DNA from: Oegoconia quadripuncta
Taxonomy: Eukaryota; Arthropoda; Insecta; Lepidoptera; Autostichidae
Assembly: GCA_949316235.1 (NCBI GenBank)
Contig: OX438743.1
Coordinates: 31,589,242 to 31,653,241 of the forward strand
DNA: 64,000 nucleotides
Reading direction: 5' to 3'
In this document: positions 46,381-59,385 of the stretch, one piece after another
How the letters are laid out: each line of letters opens with the position of its first letter
How positions within the stretch are numbered: position 1 is the stretch's first letter
Position numbers and translations under genes: made by a program
Notes under the pieces: generated by a model
What the model saw: only the letters and a program-made list of their open reading frames with translations
The model's database searches: none
What the model was told of the DNA's origin: nothing

Positions 46381-46386
46381 AATAAA
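46381..46386 (+). terminator. Poly-A signal of the zinc-finger gene
   Basis: AATAAA lies about 150 bases after the stop codon at 46228-46230, followed by more A/T-rich sequence. This is the best-placed signal. Confidence 0.55.
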
Positions 46387-48167
46387 TAATCAAATTGTGA
46401 ACTTAGTTTTAATTATTTCGGAAAATAGTTAACTGCTGGGCAAAGGCCTCCCTCCTCTCTGTCCACGGCTCTCTGTCCGGGGCCTCCTCCGTTTTCCTCC
46501 GTTGGTTAGGAACTTATCCAACTCATCCTGGTATCTCCTTTTCGGAAAATAGTTGTATGGGAATTTTAATCAGTCACCAGATCGAAGGTCCTCGTTTTTT
46601 TGGGGTACCCCTGATGATGGACTCCACAGGCTGCTGGTAATTGGCGCGTCTAAGCACTGCACTAACACTTCAGTTTTTGATTATTAGCGAAATTGGATTT
46701 TTTATTTGGGACGCAGATACGAGTGCGCGGTTGTCGTTGGATTAGTAGTTGATGGCAGCACGCTGCGGTTTTTTACAAGGTTATTGTGCTCGATAACAAT
46801 CCGTTTAAGTTACAGGGTTTTAAAAAATAAGTAAGCGGATTTATGCAGTTTCTGCTAACAATAACAAATTAACAAACGGAACAATAGTAATCCTATTTAG
46901 ATCTATGTAAAGAAATGTCATATGGGACATTTCTAACGTAACTACTAAACATCCATATTTCAGCACGTTGATAACACGGAGATGAACCCTACACCACTGA
47001 ATACTTATTAGTAATAATATACAAGACTCGCTCCATAGCAAGAATACATTTTAGGTTCTAAATTCGTAATCTAAGGTTTTAGATATATAAAACATACCCA
47101 CAAAATCGAAAATTTGTGTCACGTATGCACTATTGAATCCTATTTCCTAGAGAAATTGAAGTCGGATCTAAGCTTCATCAGTTGGTTCAACAGCCTGCTT
47201 ATTCAGCAATAATATTATAAGTCTGGATTCTGGCAACGAGTGTTTCGTATAGTATCAATCAATCGGACGCTCTTTATTGCACAATTAACAAAAACTACAT
47301 ACATGATTACAGCGAGTATCAGTTTAAAAGTAATCTTAAGCAATAATAGTGATTGAGATCTGTAATGAATAAAACAAAACATTTTGAAACAACAACACTT
47401 GCATTATTTATTTCGAGTTTGTAAGAATTAAAAAAATACAAAAACACCATGCTGATTTTTTTCCTTTTCAGGGAAATTTACTTTTTAACAGTCGGTAAAT
47501 TATTGTACCATGATTATTTTTTAAATGCAATATTTCTATGACGCATAGGCAATACGACAAGAAAAGATGCATTATAAAAACCACACTTAACTAAACATAC
47601 TTTATTTTAAAAACATCTTTGTATCTGGCGTTTGAACAATTATGTTAAATTGAGTAACGAAAAGACTAAAGTTCACTTATGCAATCGAAAATAAAATATT
47701 ACAATGGTATTACTATCAATTAGAATACTCTACATACACAAACAGTATAGTAACTAATGACGTCATTCCTAAATTTCAGAAGTTCTACACGAAATAACAA
47801 TAAAATTATATCTAGAAATTCAACAGACACAGTCAGTAATAAAATAACATACATACATGTATCATATAGAATATGTAAGGGATTTATGACGAAATTCACA
47901 ATTCACCTTGCAGACGCAGCAATCAACATAATAGCTTTGGGACAACTTATTATAAACATGTAACAATATTATGTTTAAATTTCACAAATAAAGCTATTAA
48001 AGAGCCTGTTCCACCTCTCGCTAATACAAGGTGAATTTACCTGTTTTTCAACCTACAAATGTCCCATAGCTGTGGGTTGTCTGGAAGCGATAAGACCGCC
48101 TAATTGTGTTCGATTGTTTTTATCAAAAATTATTGTAAATTATTTAGCGCAAAAAAGAGTATTTGTG
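46387..48167. other. Intergenic stretch between tail-to-tail genes
   Basis: No exon is seen. A scrap of an RTE-like repeat (actgctgggcaaaggcctccctc) lies near 46432. A family G scrap lies near 47270-47320 and another (gtctggaagcgataagaccgcc) at 48078-48100. Confidence 0.4.
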
Positions 48168-48550
48168 AATTTAAATTCGTGTGATTTCCATTAACTGGTG
48201 ACGCCACTTTTGATTACGAACAACTTTCCCAAAGGAACCATAATCGTAATGGATGAAAAAAATTTCGATTACCATGTAAAGTAAACAATTCTGAAACCAG
48301 TTTTAGTGTGGAAATCCAACAATTTTCGGCTGGGGACTTCACTCAGTCTTGATTACGAAGAACTTTCCACTAGGAACCATAGCCGAATTCAGCCGAAAAT
48401 TGTTGACTCCCATAATAATGGTGGTTGAATGGTTTACTTTGTATGGGTGATCGAAATTTTTTTTATCGAATTCTGCTATGGGTCCTAGTTGAAAGTTGTT
48501 CGTAATCAGGAGTGGAGTCACCAGTAAACAGGAATTACACGAATTAAATT
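48168..48550. mobile_element. Fold-back element with about 70-bp inverted ends
   Basis: The left end (from aatttaaattcgtgtgattt at 48168) and the reversed right end (to 48550) match at roughly four bases in five over about 70 bp. Shared words include actggtgac and gattacgaacaactttc. Inner parts are also inverted (caacaattttcggctg facing cagccgaaaattgttg). No coding sequence is present. Confidence 0.75.
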
Positions 48551-49734
48551 TCATCCTGTATAGTTTCAGATAATGGTCGAAAAAAAAACATATCATTGGT
48601 TAATCAAGTGGAATTTTTCACTTTCACAGAGTTTTAGATGAACTGCTCCCTGATCTTAGATGAAAAATATAATAGCCACTTGACTGCCAGTAAAAGTTGA
48701 GCTCTGGTGCGGTATGTATTTAATTTATTTAAAAGGACTATACATACTTGTGTAGTGAATAAATGGTTACTTGCATTACTAATATATAGTAAGTAATTGT
48801 TTCAGTAAGTTATCTGGATATTAAGTTCTGGATTGACTTTTTGAAACTGCATCAGCAAGTGGTGAAGTGTACCTTATCCTGGCAGGATCACCATCGTTGT
48901 CACTTTTAAACGGCGAACCGACTTTTACCTCTATTCAGAATTGTAATCTGTTATGGTGGTGCAAGATCAAGCACACAGCGGTGAAACAGGCTCCCATATT
49001 AAATGTATCGCTATAACGTCAATACATATACCCGTAATACAGAATATTACTCAAGCAGAGATCGCCGCTTGATAAAAAGCGACAACTTTATGTAACTTTT
49101 ATATCGGCATCTCTTTCTAACTATGCTCAATGCTCAAGTGCAGATCCACACTTGACCTACATTCTGAAATACAAGCCATAGTAACTTACACCTTATGTTA
49201 TTTCGTGTGATTCCCCTAAAATATTATCTTAAAATTTTATTCCATATAAAACACGTTCACGTAACATTTTAGGCTCGACTAAATACAAATTAGTTATCCT
49301 ATTAGTGCCTCGTTCCATTGTTTAGTTAAAAATGTACAGCAATTCAAGAAGTGTTTTTTTGGTGAAGAAAAATATTACAGTGGGAGATATTTAAAGACTA
49401 GTTATTAATATTTAAAGAATAGTTGAACTTGAAAATAATAACATGAAATAATAGCAACATTTCATAGGTTGACATAATCTGTAAATTATAATATACAAAA
49501 ATATGTAAAACCTTCAGATGACTCAACTAACTTTATCTGAAATACCAATTGTCCATTTGACGAACGTAACTGGTCCCATGCTTCCAGTGTTAGGAAAGTT
49601 TAGAGTGTGGCACTACCAGCCTGTTTATCCTCATTTCCCGTAATGTTTTTGGGCAAATTATTAACCCGTTATTGGGAGACCTCGAGATCACGCACTTAAG
49701 AGGCTAGAAAGAAATGCTTGGTCGAAGGCCTGGC
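48551..49734. other. Intergenic stretch, nothing recognised
   Basis: AT-rich sequence. No exon or repeat is recognised. Confidence 0.4.
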
Positions 49735-50450
49735 CGAGCGACAACACTGGCATCTCATAAGCTATGGGACGAACAAATCTGCATTAAGATCCAAAAGACT
49801 CTTGACTGCCTCAAACCTTGCAGATCGCGGTCGTCTCCTCGCTTCTTCCTCGCGTGAATCTGGATATTGGCTGCATGCCGTGCCTTCATTCTAGGTCTAA
49901 GGACGAATGAAATTTATTTTTATAATGTGGAGCCGTGGCCCGAAAAGCTCTGTCCCCATGGACTCTCGTGTCAGCGCAGCACCGATCGTTTTGTCATGCA
50001 AGCCTGAACAACGTCATTCATATCACCGCTAATGCATCGGCTACCATTGAACCAAATTGAATCACTCGCGATGATGGTAAGTGACCAAATGGCATTATCC
50101 TAATTCCGTGGACGCATGGCAGAACTTTGGTATGGGACGCCACCCGCGTGGACACAGAAGCTCCGTCCCACTTCCAAGCGACGTCCAGCTGTGCAAGTCT
50201 AGCGGCGGCTACTGCCGAGGTCTCTAAGCGGCCCAAATATGGAAATCTTGTTATTGGTTCCATATTTGTGCCATTTGGAGTCGAAACCTTAGGCCCATGA
50301 GAACCGGAAGCGCGACAATTTTTTAAAGAACTGTCGTCGCCATTGAGACCCTGTGTGACAAAAGATCTGAACAGCCACCTCGGGCAGCGAATTAGCCTTG
50401 CCATTCAACAGAGTAATGCTGCCAGTCTTTTGGGCACCCTCTCGTAAAGT
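49735..50450 (+). mobile_element. Decayed LINE C-terminus with a restriction-like nuclease domain
   Basis: Read across frameshifts, the plus strand gives ADRGRLLASSSRESGYWLHA, then HGLSCQRS, SLNNVIH, EPN-stop-ITRDDGK, WTHGRTLVWDATRVDTEAPS, FVPFGVETLGP and ISLAIQQSNAASLLGTL. The order E-x-D-x-K-x-P, then VWD, is like the PD-(D/E)xK nuclease fold used by site-specific non-LTR elements of the R2 type. An upstream Cys/His cluster (HGLSC) also fits. Several stops make it dead. The open frame on the other strand (50018-50404) is a shadow. Confidence 0.7.
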
Positions 50451-51167
50451 TCGGATCACGATGATATTTTCTTCCTCTCATAGGTATAAAGAGTAGATGG
50501 CGTGTTCGGGTCTGTCTCGTGCTTTATTTTAACTTTATGATTTAATTAAGTTACTCTTATTACAACAGTTTATTAATAAAGTTTCTATAAAAACACGTAT
50601 AACTATGGTTGTTTGCCAATTCAAAATAGTGTAAGCAAATGGATAACTCATGTTTATCACATTAATTTGATCCAAAAATATTAGTTAGACTCAAACTTAC
50701 TCCTGCGAGTACCTGCTAGCAGACATATTAGTTACGGCCAGCGCAAACCTCAGCACAGCGCGTTTTTCAGTAACAATTACATTGTATTATCAACTTTGTG
50801 GGGGGTTGAATTAAAATCGAAAATAAATAAACATAATAATCATAATCTTCGAATATCAAATGGACAAAAGTGGCAAGGTAGCGTATACAGGAAGTTGCTC
50901 CTCACTTCGACCACAGCGCTAGAACTGCGAGCATGCAATTGACTTGGAACTGTCTCAGGTTTGCACGAACGCGAGTCATGAGTCCGATCTTCTTAAAAAT
51001 GCTCTTGAACGACGATGGTGACTAAATTAACACTTAGGCCTTCGCTTATTTTATCTTAAAAGTCACTTCACACTAGTCAACACATAACAGCACCTTCTTA
51101 TTGTTCACAGACACGGGTTAGGAGCCTTGTAGTATCTCACTCACGTTGTTTTGCATACGTTGATGCT
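50451..51167. other. Intergenic stretch downstream of Usf
   Basis: AT-rich sequence with no exon recognised. Part may belong to the Usf 3' untranslated region if a later poly-A site is used. Confidence 0.4.
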
Positions 51168-51173
51168 TTTATT
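51168..51173 (-). terminator. Poly-A signal of Usf
   Basis: AATAAA on the minus strand lies about 100 bases past the stop codon at 51274-51276. Confidence 0.5.
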
Positions 51174-51273
51174 TCGACTTTTGACTGGACGCTGTCGAAA
51201 ATAAGTAATGTACACAATGCACTTGAAGAGAACTCACCTAACAGTGTCTAATTCTGGCTCGGAGCCGTTTCAA

Positions 51274-54200
51274 CTAAGACTTCTGGCCTTTTGGCCTTTG
51301 ATTCACTACTATGCAGTTATCGGCGAGTTGACTGCGCATGGAGGAATTCTCTTTTCGCAGTTCTGCTACTTCTCCGTTAAGTCTCAATATTTCTAGTACA
51401 AGTTTGTCATTGTCGACTTCCAACTTTTCTAATCTGAAATTAAAGTTATTAGGTAAGGCAATTATTAAAAATCATTTTTAGGAGACAAACTAACGTTTAT
51501 AGCAGTTACAGGTTTTGAAAGAAGTGTAAGTATATGGAAAAAATTGTATTCACTGGGAACTCAAGGCAATACAATAATAGAGTCTAGCCTTCTCTGGGTC
51601 AGACGAGTGCCCACATGACATTCAGTATTTTCAAACCGTCCACAAGGACCAATATTATTGGCTGTGTTCAACTGATGAGAACTGGGAGTGACAATTACGT
51701 GCCCTCCGATTCAAGGTACGGAAATAATCGTATGAAAATGCCACTAATTATAGCTTTTATAGATAAATATGCTAGTGTAATCCCTTAAACAACGTTGTAC
51801 ATACATACACACATAACGTCACGACCTTTATCCCAATTGAGGTGGTCAGAGATATCCCAAACAATGAAAAAGTTATGAATGTCTTAACAACTCTGAAGCT
51901 GAATAGCGCATAAGCTTATTTTTAACTGGATGGACACAATTTGAAAAGAAACATTTTTAACTTGATATTTACAAGTGGGAAGCGTGCATTGAACGGAGCG
52001 TAACATCTGGAATTGTGGAGTGAATGGGATGGATGTATAGGAAAGTGCGAGAGCAGGAACCAAAAAGTATATGGCGGATCTTTACCTCGGCACGTAATGT
52101 ACAATTAGCCAAACAAACGGGCATTATACATGTAGGTTGCTTTAATTTTTTGTTGAATGATATTACCATTTTTTGCGCAGTTATTTCTGAATCAAGTATA
52201 ATGGATCCTACTCACTTATATATAATGTATAAGAAATCAATTTTGAATTTTTAATAAAGAATTTGTTTACTATTTTCATTTCATCTTTAGTCCTTTGTGA
52301 TCACGACGTAATGAATGATTTTTTCCTCAGACATTCAGTATCCTGCGGAATCACGAAAATTCCGGGATCCAGCGGGAATATGAAACATCAAGTCTTGCAA
52401 GAAACAAGATTGCATTCACAAATAATCTGAACTGTTTAATTATATGTCTAATTCAAATCATCTCGATTTAAAATCGTATCAAGTAGAAAATAAGAGGCGT
52501 GATTCTGATCACGCACGAGTACATAAAAAAGAGAAAAGGCAATAGTTCTAACGCGATATTTTATAACTTCATAGAAACGTAAAAAGGTCAAGTTTCAACC
52601 AAAAACACGTTAAAACGTAATCAATGAAGTTACTTATCACATGCATGGACACTGAACCAGACACAATAGAAGTTTTATTGTTATTACGTCTAGAGGCGTT
52701 CACTGTCCGTCAACGTGTTAATAGCCCCCGATTCTCACGCATTCGACATTTCACTGTCAGTAGACATTGCTATATCTATCTTTTTCACACTTATAAGCGT
52801 GTGCAAAACTGACAAACCTATATGTCTATTGATATTGAAATCTCGAGTGAGCGAGAATCTAGCCCCTGGTCACTCACCTTTTTTGTTTCTCCGTAAGGTC
52901 TGTGATATGGTCGCATGCTTTCGCCAGGATGCCCCCCTTGCTAGCCGTGTCCGGGAGTCCCGAATGGGGCACCAGAGCAGCTAGTTTGGTGATCCAACTG
53001 TTGATCTTGTCTCGCCGGCGCCTTTCCACCTCATTATGTGTCTCTCTTCTTTTGTCATCTCGCTGTAAACAGTCATAGTTTTACCGTGAACTTTGCGTTG
53101 TCACAAGTTGTAGTCAGCATCAAAATTATATTAATAGTCAATGTGGACAATTTTATAAATGATGGTTAATGGCATTGCAATAATAATCTATATTTCTTTG
53201 TTTTACATCAGTCTCCAGTGCCAAAGTAAAGTGGAACTTTATGATGACAATGTAATATGATTATGAATAATGAGACTTCTTGATAACCGGGGAAAACAGG
53301 ATAAAACCTGTCCCACCTTAATTAGCACCGCTGTCACCGGGGAAGATGGGATTTTGTCCCACACCACACATCGTCACTAGAGTGGAATAGGACCAACCAG
53401 TATCCGCCAGTGGGTGCTGTAAAAAGCACGTTGCTCGGGCGGCGGGAATTGATTAATATACATTTGCCAACTAATTTCGTTGTTTAGGCTCGGGTAGCCT
53501 TCCGCATACCCAGGCGGCATGATACAATGGCCCGGTCGGTTTTACGGTTAAATTTACAAAAGCCAAATTACCCAGAATAAGCTGATCCGGTGAAAGATAA
53601 TGATAGCTGAACAACTCTACAACAAAATCATCAACACAGGATCTCAAAACGTAAACAACTTCACATTAAAGACAAGATTATTTCACAGAATGTAGCGAAT
53701 GAGTTTTTACCGCAAGGAAAAAATAGAGCATATTAAGTGAATAACAATATGAGTTTAAAAACCAAAAAACCCGACAGAATATTTTGTATATCGCGGGCGC
53801 CATGTCGGATTTTTTACCACAAAATGTATCCTATAACTCTCCAGAGATCAAGAGGAATCTATCGACAACATGCACTTCGAAATCGGTCAAACCATTTAGG
53901 CTCCAGGAGGTAACAAAGAAATGTACATACATACACTCGAAAAACATTACCATCCTTCCTTGGGCAGTCGGGTAAATAGAAGTTATTGGCATATTGGTTT
54001 AATAAATTATGCATAAAAAATTGCAGGTTGTGCATAAAAAAAAAAATTTTCTAAAACAATATCAACGCCCGCGCCCGCTAGAGATTGATATGCGACCGAC
54101 GGTATGCTTAAGGTTCCCATCATGCTAAAATTATTTGGAACTCATATTTTCTCCCAAGTTTTTTTTTATTTATTTAATTTAATGATGTAATTATGTGCAA

Positions 54201-57200
54201 TAGGCTACAAACGCGACTGTCAAATGAAACAACGCTTTATTCGATTAGTTTAAAAAATAATTAACTACCCATAATACCTAATATTTCACTTCAATATGCC
54301 CTATTTTTTCCTTATGGTAAAAAAACTCATCTGGTATATAATAAATATATTATTATGATGACCAACTTTGCGTAAATTATTTGTTGACCAGTTACCAAAC
54401 GTCGAAATTTGACGAAAAAGGAAAGTCGAAGTCTCCTCGGCCTGTTGGTCCAGTGACATTGCATAGTTGATGGGATTTCATTGGATGCTCTTGGCACAGG
54501 ACCAAGAGAGTTGACGTAATAGAGGAGAGGCCTACACCCAGTGGGTGAATGTGGGCTAAGAATGCTGATGACACTGATAGCGAGAAAAATGTTGAAAAAA
54601 GATAGACATAATGTCAGCGTCCCAACTTTTATCTCAAGTGGGGTAGTCAGTGGATAGATATTCAAATAAACAATAAAAGTTGCTCAAATGCTTTGTATCC
54701 AACATCCATGCTTCAGAGATAAAACATGAATTATTTCAAAATGATGGCAGAGCTTTTCTCTCCTATACAGTGAACTTGGGCAGCATGTAACAACGGTACT
54801 CATATACAGTTTACAGTTTTCACAGTTTACAAACTGGCTTTACAACAACTGGCTAGCCAACACCATCTTACCTAATAGTATCTGTCTCCAACCAACAGTG
54901 TTAATAGCACTGTCATTACATACTTATCATTTAGATATATAGATATATACAAAAATCAACTTCACCTACACTTAACACAGTTATTTAACCTCATGATACT
55001 AAAATAAACAGATACCTTTTTTGCAATAATAGCTTTCGTCTGTAAGGGGTTCTTGCGAATTGCTTTCTTCGGTGTGGGTGATGATCCATAAACTTCTAGA
55101 GGTTCTCCTATTACATAGAACTCGGTGCTGGGCATTGCTAGAAAAAAAAAACAATTGGTTGACATTAAATTTATTCATAGCTTTCCAGAGTTGTGAGAGA
55201 TACTGACAAATGACTTTTAGTTTCTAAACTCGTGATTTGTTTCATGTGATAGTATTATGTGATCTAGTGTACTTTTATATTGGTTGTAGTTTGTCCGTCT
55301 GGAGCCTATTCTGCTGAGTATTACAGTTGAATGTGTGTAAATAGTTTGTAGACATTGGATAAGTAGCTGATCGGATGACAAGTACATGTTGAGTGGTTCT
55401 CACTTTTGTACAACAGTGTGTCACTGTTTGGTTATTGACTCTCTATATGAAACCAAATTAAATAGACATGTCTATAGGATGGCCAACACAGGAGCTGCTA
55501 TTTTCACTTGATTCCTTGTAGCTTTTTTTCAGAATTCACTTTGTGTTTCAGGATTTTTCTATTGTCAGTAGGCGTTACTTCGCCTTACTATTATGTGTGT
55601 ACAAAGTTCCCCATAAAAGATTGATGCACAACCAAATTTTTTGGAAACACAATCTACTTAGACTGTCTATAGCTAGTTTCATAGAAAATATTCAACAGGG
55701 TGTAATTGAGGTTGTTCCCTTGTCCGAAACGAAAATTACGAATTTTGATTTGTCACTAAAAAGTTCCAATTGATCTGCTGTCTACCTATACACCAAATTA
55801 CCACCGCCGTATCCCTCAGTTGACTGTAAAGGGGCTAACTCAAAATTGTGATACTTACTTTGTGTTGGTGAATGGGTCGTCATATCATTGGTGTCTTGCT
55901 CACCAGCCATTTGGACGATTTTGTAAGTCAGTGGGCCAGCTAAAAAATAAAAAATATATATTTGAGACACTTACACCAATTATATATACATAATTATAAA
56001 CTAGAGAAAGCCAGTAACTATGGATACTAGACTTCAGATAAACATATTATATTAAATATCCATGACTCAGTAAATGTCCGTATTCATCTCACTAGCATTT
56101 AATGTTTTTGCCATCGACTCACAAAGAAGTACTCGTTTGTTAAATTTAATCTCAATTTATTAAATCAAATAAAATAAAAAATAAAATAGCCTTTATTTCT
56201 CTGACCAGGTAGTAAATAATATGTATATAAATCATATGTACAGATTTTAAATTAAATTTCTTGACTGACATCAGTAACATTTTTAGTTTGGTCAGGTTGT
56301 CCCTTGACATAGGCCTTTAAATCAGATACTAATTCCTTAATAAATAAAATATATAGAGTATAATATAATACTTTATTGTATTCTACATATTTTTCTTTAC
56401 TCTCTTCATACTTTGTAGTACATATGTCATGAATTCTAATCAATACCTAATTAATTTCCAACTTAAACTAAATAATTACAGTATTCCATCTTATTTCCAA
56501 TAAGATTTTTTATGGATTTCATATCCTTCCCAAAGATGTGATGCGGCCTTTCAATATATGTACGCACAAAATATAATCAGCATTGCTGGTTATCTTTATA
56601 CATATTAGATAGATATTAACAAGTCTTCTAATTTTTTCAGTAATATGTTACAAATGTCACATTTAAGACACAGGGCCCTGATGTTTGCTTTTGCCCTAAT
56701 TGCATCACACTGGCATTGTTATTATCAAGAAACAAGCAAATTGAATAGAAACAAAATTGAGTAATGTAGGGGACAAGGTTATTTAAGAATCGGAAACTGG
56801 TTGGAAATTAATGAGTTCACGGATATAAATAAATCCACATTCACTCTATATGAAAGCAACCCTGTCTATTTGATACTTTTACAAATTAACCTCCGCACCA
56901 ATTGTATTGAAATTTTAGCAGAGGTAGCCTGGGTCCTTTGTAAAAAAGAAATTAAAGGGATGTGTTTCACTCCATTTAATCTAGCTAGGGGGTGATCACC
57001 ACTCTAAGGCTATTCAGAAAGCTACTAGGCTATTGTTGTTCTAATTAAATTCTGCCTTTAGCCATCTATATACATTGTACTCACAGTAAGTCCGTTATAA
57101 TTTCAAGTTCAATAGGGTTACTTACAACGATCTCTAAGGTTGTATCTGGTTTCGTTTTGATCTTCATTACTATCTAAGTAAGGCTGTGCTGTCTGTGAGG

Positions 57201-57714
57201 TACTTAAGTAAAATTGAGTTCGTTCCTCACTCTCTGAAATTGAATGATAGTATAATTGAATTTAGGTTAATTTAATAAACAGCCTATTTACTTTGGTATA
57301 ATGAATACTTTACCTATAAATATTGTAAACTGTTACTCTATTTATGTACGAAAAGTAAAAATGGTAGGTACTAGCACTTTTCCAGAAGTAAACAAATATT
57401 TCCCTAAGTGTACGGAACATCAAGTGTTTTTACCTACCGTAGGATCCTTCATCCACCATGCGCAGTAACTCACTATCTGCACTGCAATTAAAACCACAAA
57501 TTTAGAAAGCACATTATGAAAAAAATACACTGAAATCTTCTATCGCCTGCCAAGTTGCAAAATGTTGTGGAGCGATGACCTTCGGTCACATAAATTAGAT
57601 ATCTTTTTTTTATTATGTAATTCACGACACAGTCACATATACCGCATTTTACCTGTTATCGAGTGAATTTTCATGCAAGTCAATGTCATCATCTATCTCT
57701 ACTTTTAGAGCCAT
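51274..57714 (-). CDS. Upstream stimulatory factor (USF), bHLH-zipper, 253 aa
   Basis: Exons from start to stop are 57653-57714, 57438-57481, 57126-57233, 55859-55939, 55016-55137, 52878-53062 and 51274-51433. All junctions are GT-AG and in frame. In exon 2 only the first of two acceptors avoids a stop. Residues 72-82 (SGPLTYKIVQM) and 104-118 (EFYVIGEPLEVYGSS) match conserved USF segments, the latter being the USF-specific region. The bHLH begins at residue 140. H148, E152 and R156 are the three contacts of class B factors that read CACGTG, followed by ERRRRDKINSWI and the helix 2 block SKGGILAKACDHI. The zipper shows L205, L212, L219, L226 and M233. It is a nuclear dimer that activates E-box genes. 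It is shorter than human USF1 (310 aa) mainly at the N-terminus. A donor-like TTAG|GTGAGT lies just after the stop (about 51236). The introns hold MITE, LINE and SINE pieces. Confidence 0.95.
53695..54334. mobile_element. MITE M in intron 5 of Usf
   Basis: Same family as 36802-37167: ends with atgagtttttaccg-caaggaaaaaatag at the left and the reverse of ccagatgagttttttta at the right, flanked by TA on both sides. It is longer (about 640 bp) because it carries a reversed repeat F segment (about 53830-53975) in its middle. Confidence 0.75.
54430..54580 (+). mobile_element. RTE-like LINE C-terminal remnant in intron 5 of Usf
   Basis: It reads cctgttggtccagtgac, ttggatgctcttggcacaggacc and gaggcctacacccagtgggtgaatg, and ends ctgatgacactga. 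It is a decayed relative of 44030-44170. Confidence 0.6.
55960..56130 (-). mobile_element. Decayed SINE B in intron 3 of Usf
   Basis: Words such as gacacttacaccaatt, tatggatactag, ccatgactcagtaaatg and cgtattcatctcac follow the SINE B order on the minus strand. The head is lost. Confidence 0.5.
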
Positions 57715-58091
57715 TTGCGCGTAAATTATTTTTGAATTTCCACAACTTGATCACGGGGACAAATAATAGGTCATGTGATGTAGCTATAGACAAGATAGGT
57801 GGAGAATGTGGCCATCACATAATATTCATTTAGGTACATATTTTTTAATATCTTTCAGGCTTTTCGAGTGCAGACTCTATGGTCTGGCCAATGAAAGCGT
57901 GACCAGGAAAAACGCGGCTAATTCAAAAAATCTTTATGTGATAATTACTAATTACAGCAGGAGAAAACGTTTTTACTTGAATATTTTGTTGTTTTTGTTA
58001 GATGAAAGATAGGTATTACTGGCAGTCAACGTGAGACCTACATCTGTCTAGGACTTGACTTGAAAGACCTTAGTAATGTGTTTGTTGACGG
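57715..58091 (-). promoter_or_regulatory. Putative Usf upstream region with an M-box
   Basis: TCATGTGA (57771-57778) lies about 60 bases upstream of the start codon. This is the M-box form of the E-box, bound by MITF/TFE factors and more weakly by USF. It may lie in the 5' untranslated region. An open frame at 57806-58012 on the plus strand has no domain. Confidence 0.4.
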
Positions 58092-58345
58092 GGTTTTTGG
58101 CGGGATCTCGGCGAGTGAAGTTGCTTTTTTCTTTATAATTCTTATAATTTGTGCTTTCTAACTTTTGAAGCTAATGGCAGAATATTGTGCAGCAAACGTT
58201 AGTGTTGGTGTACAGGTGAAAGGAAGTGTAAATTAAAGTGCGTAACGAAGCTTTCGGTTTCCCACAAGAAGCCGCCAAATTTTTTTGTAAAGCATTCTGC
58301 CACTTTACTGAAGAATGACTTGACCGTGACTAGACTCTGTATACG
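58092..58345 (+). repeat. Family E repeat, copy 3
   Basis: It starts ggggtttttggcgggatctcgg and follows the family order: ggcagaatattgtgcagc, gtgttggtgtacaggtgaaag, agtgcgtaacgaagctttcgg, cattctgccactttactg. It is one of the two best-kept 5' parts. Confidence 0.82.
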
Positions 58346-58861
58346 CCAAGTATATATAATTTATATATATAAACTGAAGAAATAAGAGAAATTTCACTCG
58401 AAACTGGCAGTAATGTCCCTCGACAGTGAGGTTGACTGGTTGCCATCCTGAAAAATAATAAGAAGAAGAGTTTGTTGACTGTCACAGATCTTAAAATATG
58501 ATTAGTGATATTTTTTATATGAACTTTTTGTGTGTTTGTGTTATTAAAAATGAGATATCTTTGGACTTAGATTAGGAAAGATTAACTTGGTAACTCGTTT
58601 TGACACTGCAACCGGACTCTGCTTTATCAGGTAATACCCTGTTTTAATTGGTTATTGGCACCAGAACACTGTAAGATGGAGTTAATAAAGGTTCAGATTC
58701 CAAAACTAGAAAGTCACAATTGGATTCCATGGAAGTATCGAATGACAGCACTTTTTAAGGGCATTGATGGAGTCATGGATATTCTCAAAGGCAATACACA
58801 AAAGCCGGTTAGACCTGCAGCAACTGGTGACGCTGACGCGGGGCAGAATCAAACATACAAT

Positions 58862-59001
58862 GGTGTCGATTCGGTTGCACACGAACTAAACTAAAACCAG
58901 ATTTAGACTGGTGCTGTCACGTTATATTGTTCCAGAGAGAAAAAGACAGACCTACTGTAAAATTGGTTTTAGTTTAGTTTGCGTGCAACCGAATCGACAC
59001 C
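58862..59001. mobile_element. 140-bp MITE inside the copia-like gag
   Basis: The ends GGTGTCGATTCGGTTGCA and its reverse extend to about 38-bp inverted arms with two mismatches. Both flanks read AAT (58859-58861 and 59002-59004), a 3-bp target duplication as in PIF/Harbinger elements. The gag frame stops at its left arm and resumes to its right. Confidence 0.85.
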
Positions 59002-59353
59002 AATGAAAGTTTGAAGAATTTTTTAAGGATGCAGAGTATGGCTTTATTGTAATCACTAGCAACATTTCAGATGATACTCTGGACAAGGTAATAAGATTCT
59101 CTACACCAAAAGAAGTCTGGGAGGAATTACATAGGTTATATGACGGAGTGAATGAGGACCGTGCATATGATTTATGTTTAGAATTCTTTAGGTATCATAA
59201 GGGTCCCACGATATGGCTACAAACATATCTAAACTAAAAAAAAATGTGGTTCAAGCTGAAGCAGGAGTTAGCAATAGCGGAAGAAGATACGACTTTACCA
59301 GAGCTATTGTTAATTTGTAAAATACTTCATACATTGCCAGATATGTACTTATT

Positions 59354-59385
59354 TTTCATTTAGATCTAGCTAGATCTAAATGAAA
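59354..59385. repeat. Perfect 32-bp palindrome in the copia-like gag
   Basis: TTTCATTTAGATCTAG is followed at once by its exact reverse, with no loop. It interrupts the gag frame with stops. It has no flanking target duplication that I can see. Confidence 0.9.

Noticed and set aside
50018..50404. 128-codon open frame on the minus strand
   Set aside because: The plus strand of the same region encodes recognisable LINE nuclease motifs; the minus frame is a shadow.
57471..57487. Second acceptor (gtgcag) for Usf exon 2
   Set aside because: Using it gives an immediate in-frame TAG; the upstream acceptor keeps the frame open.
58345..58620. Long terminal repeat left of the copia-like gag
   Set aside because: No second copy was found to the right of the fragment and no clear primer binding site could be fixed, so it is not called.
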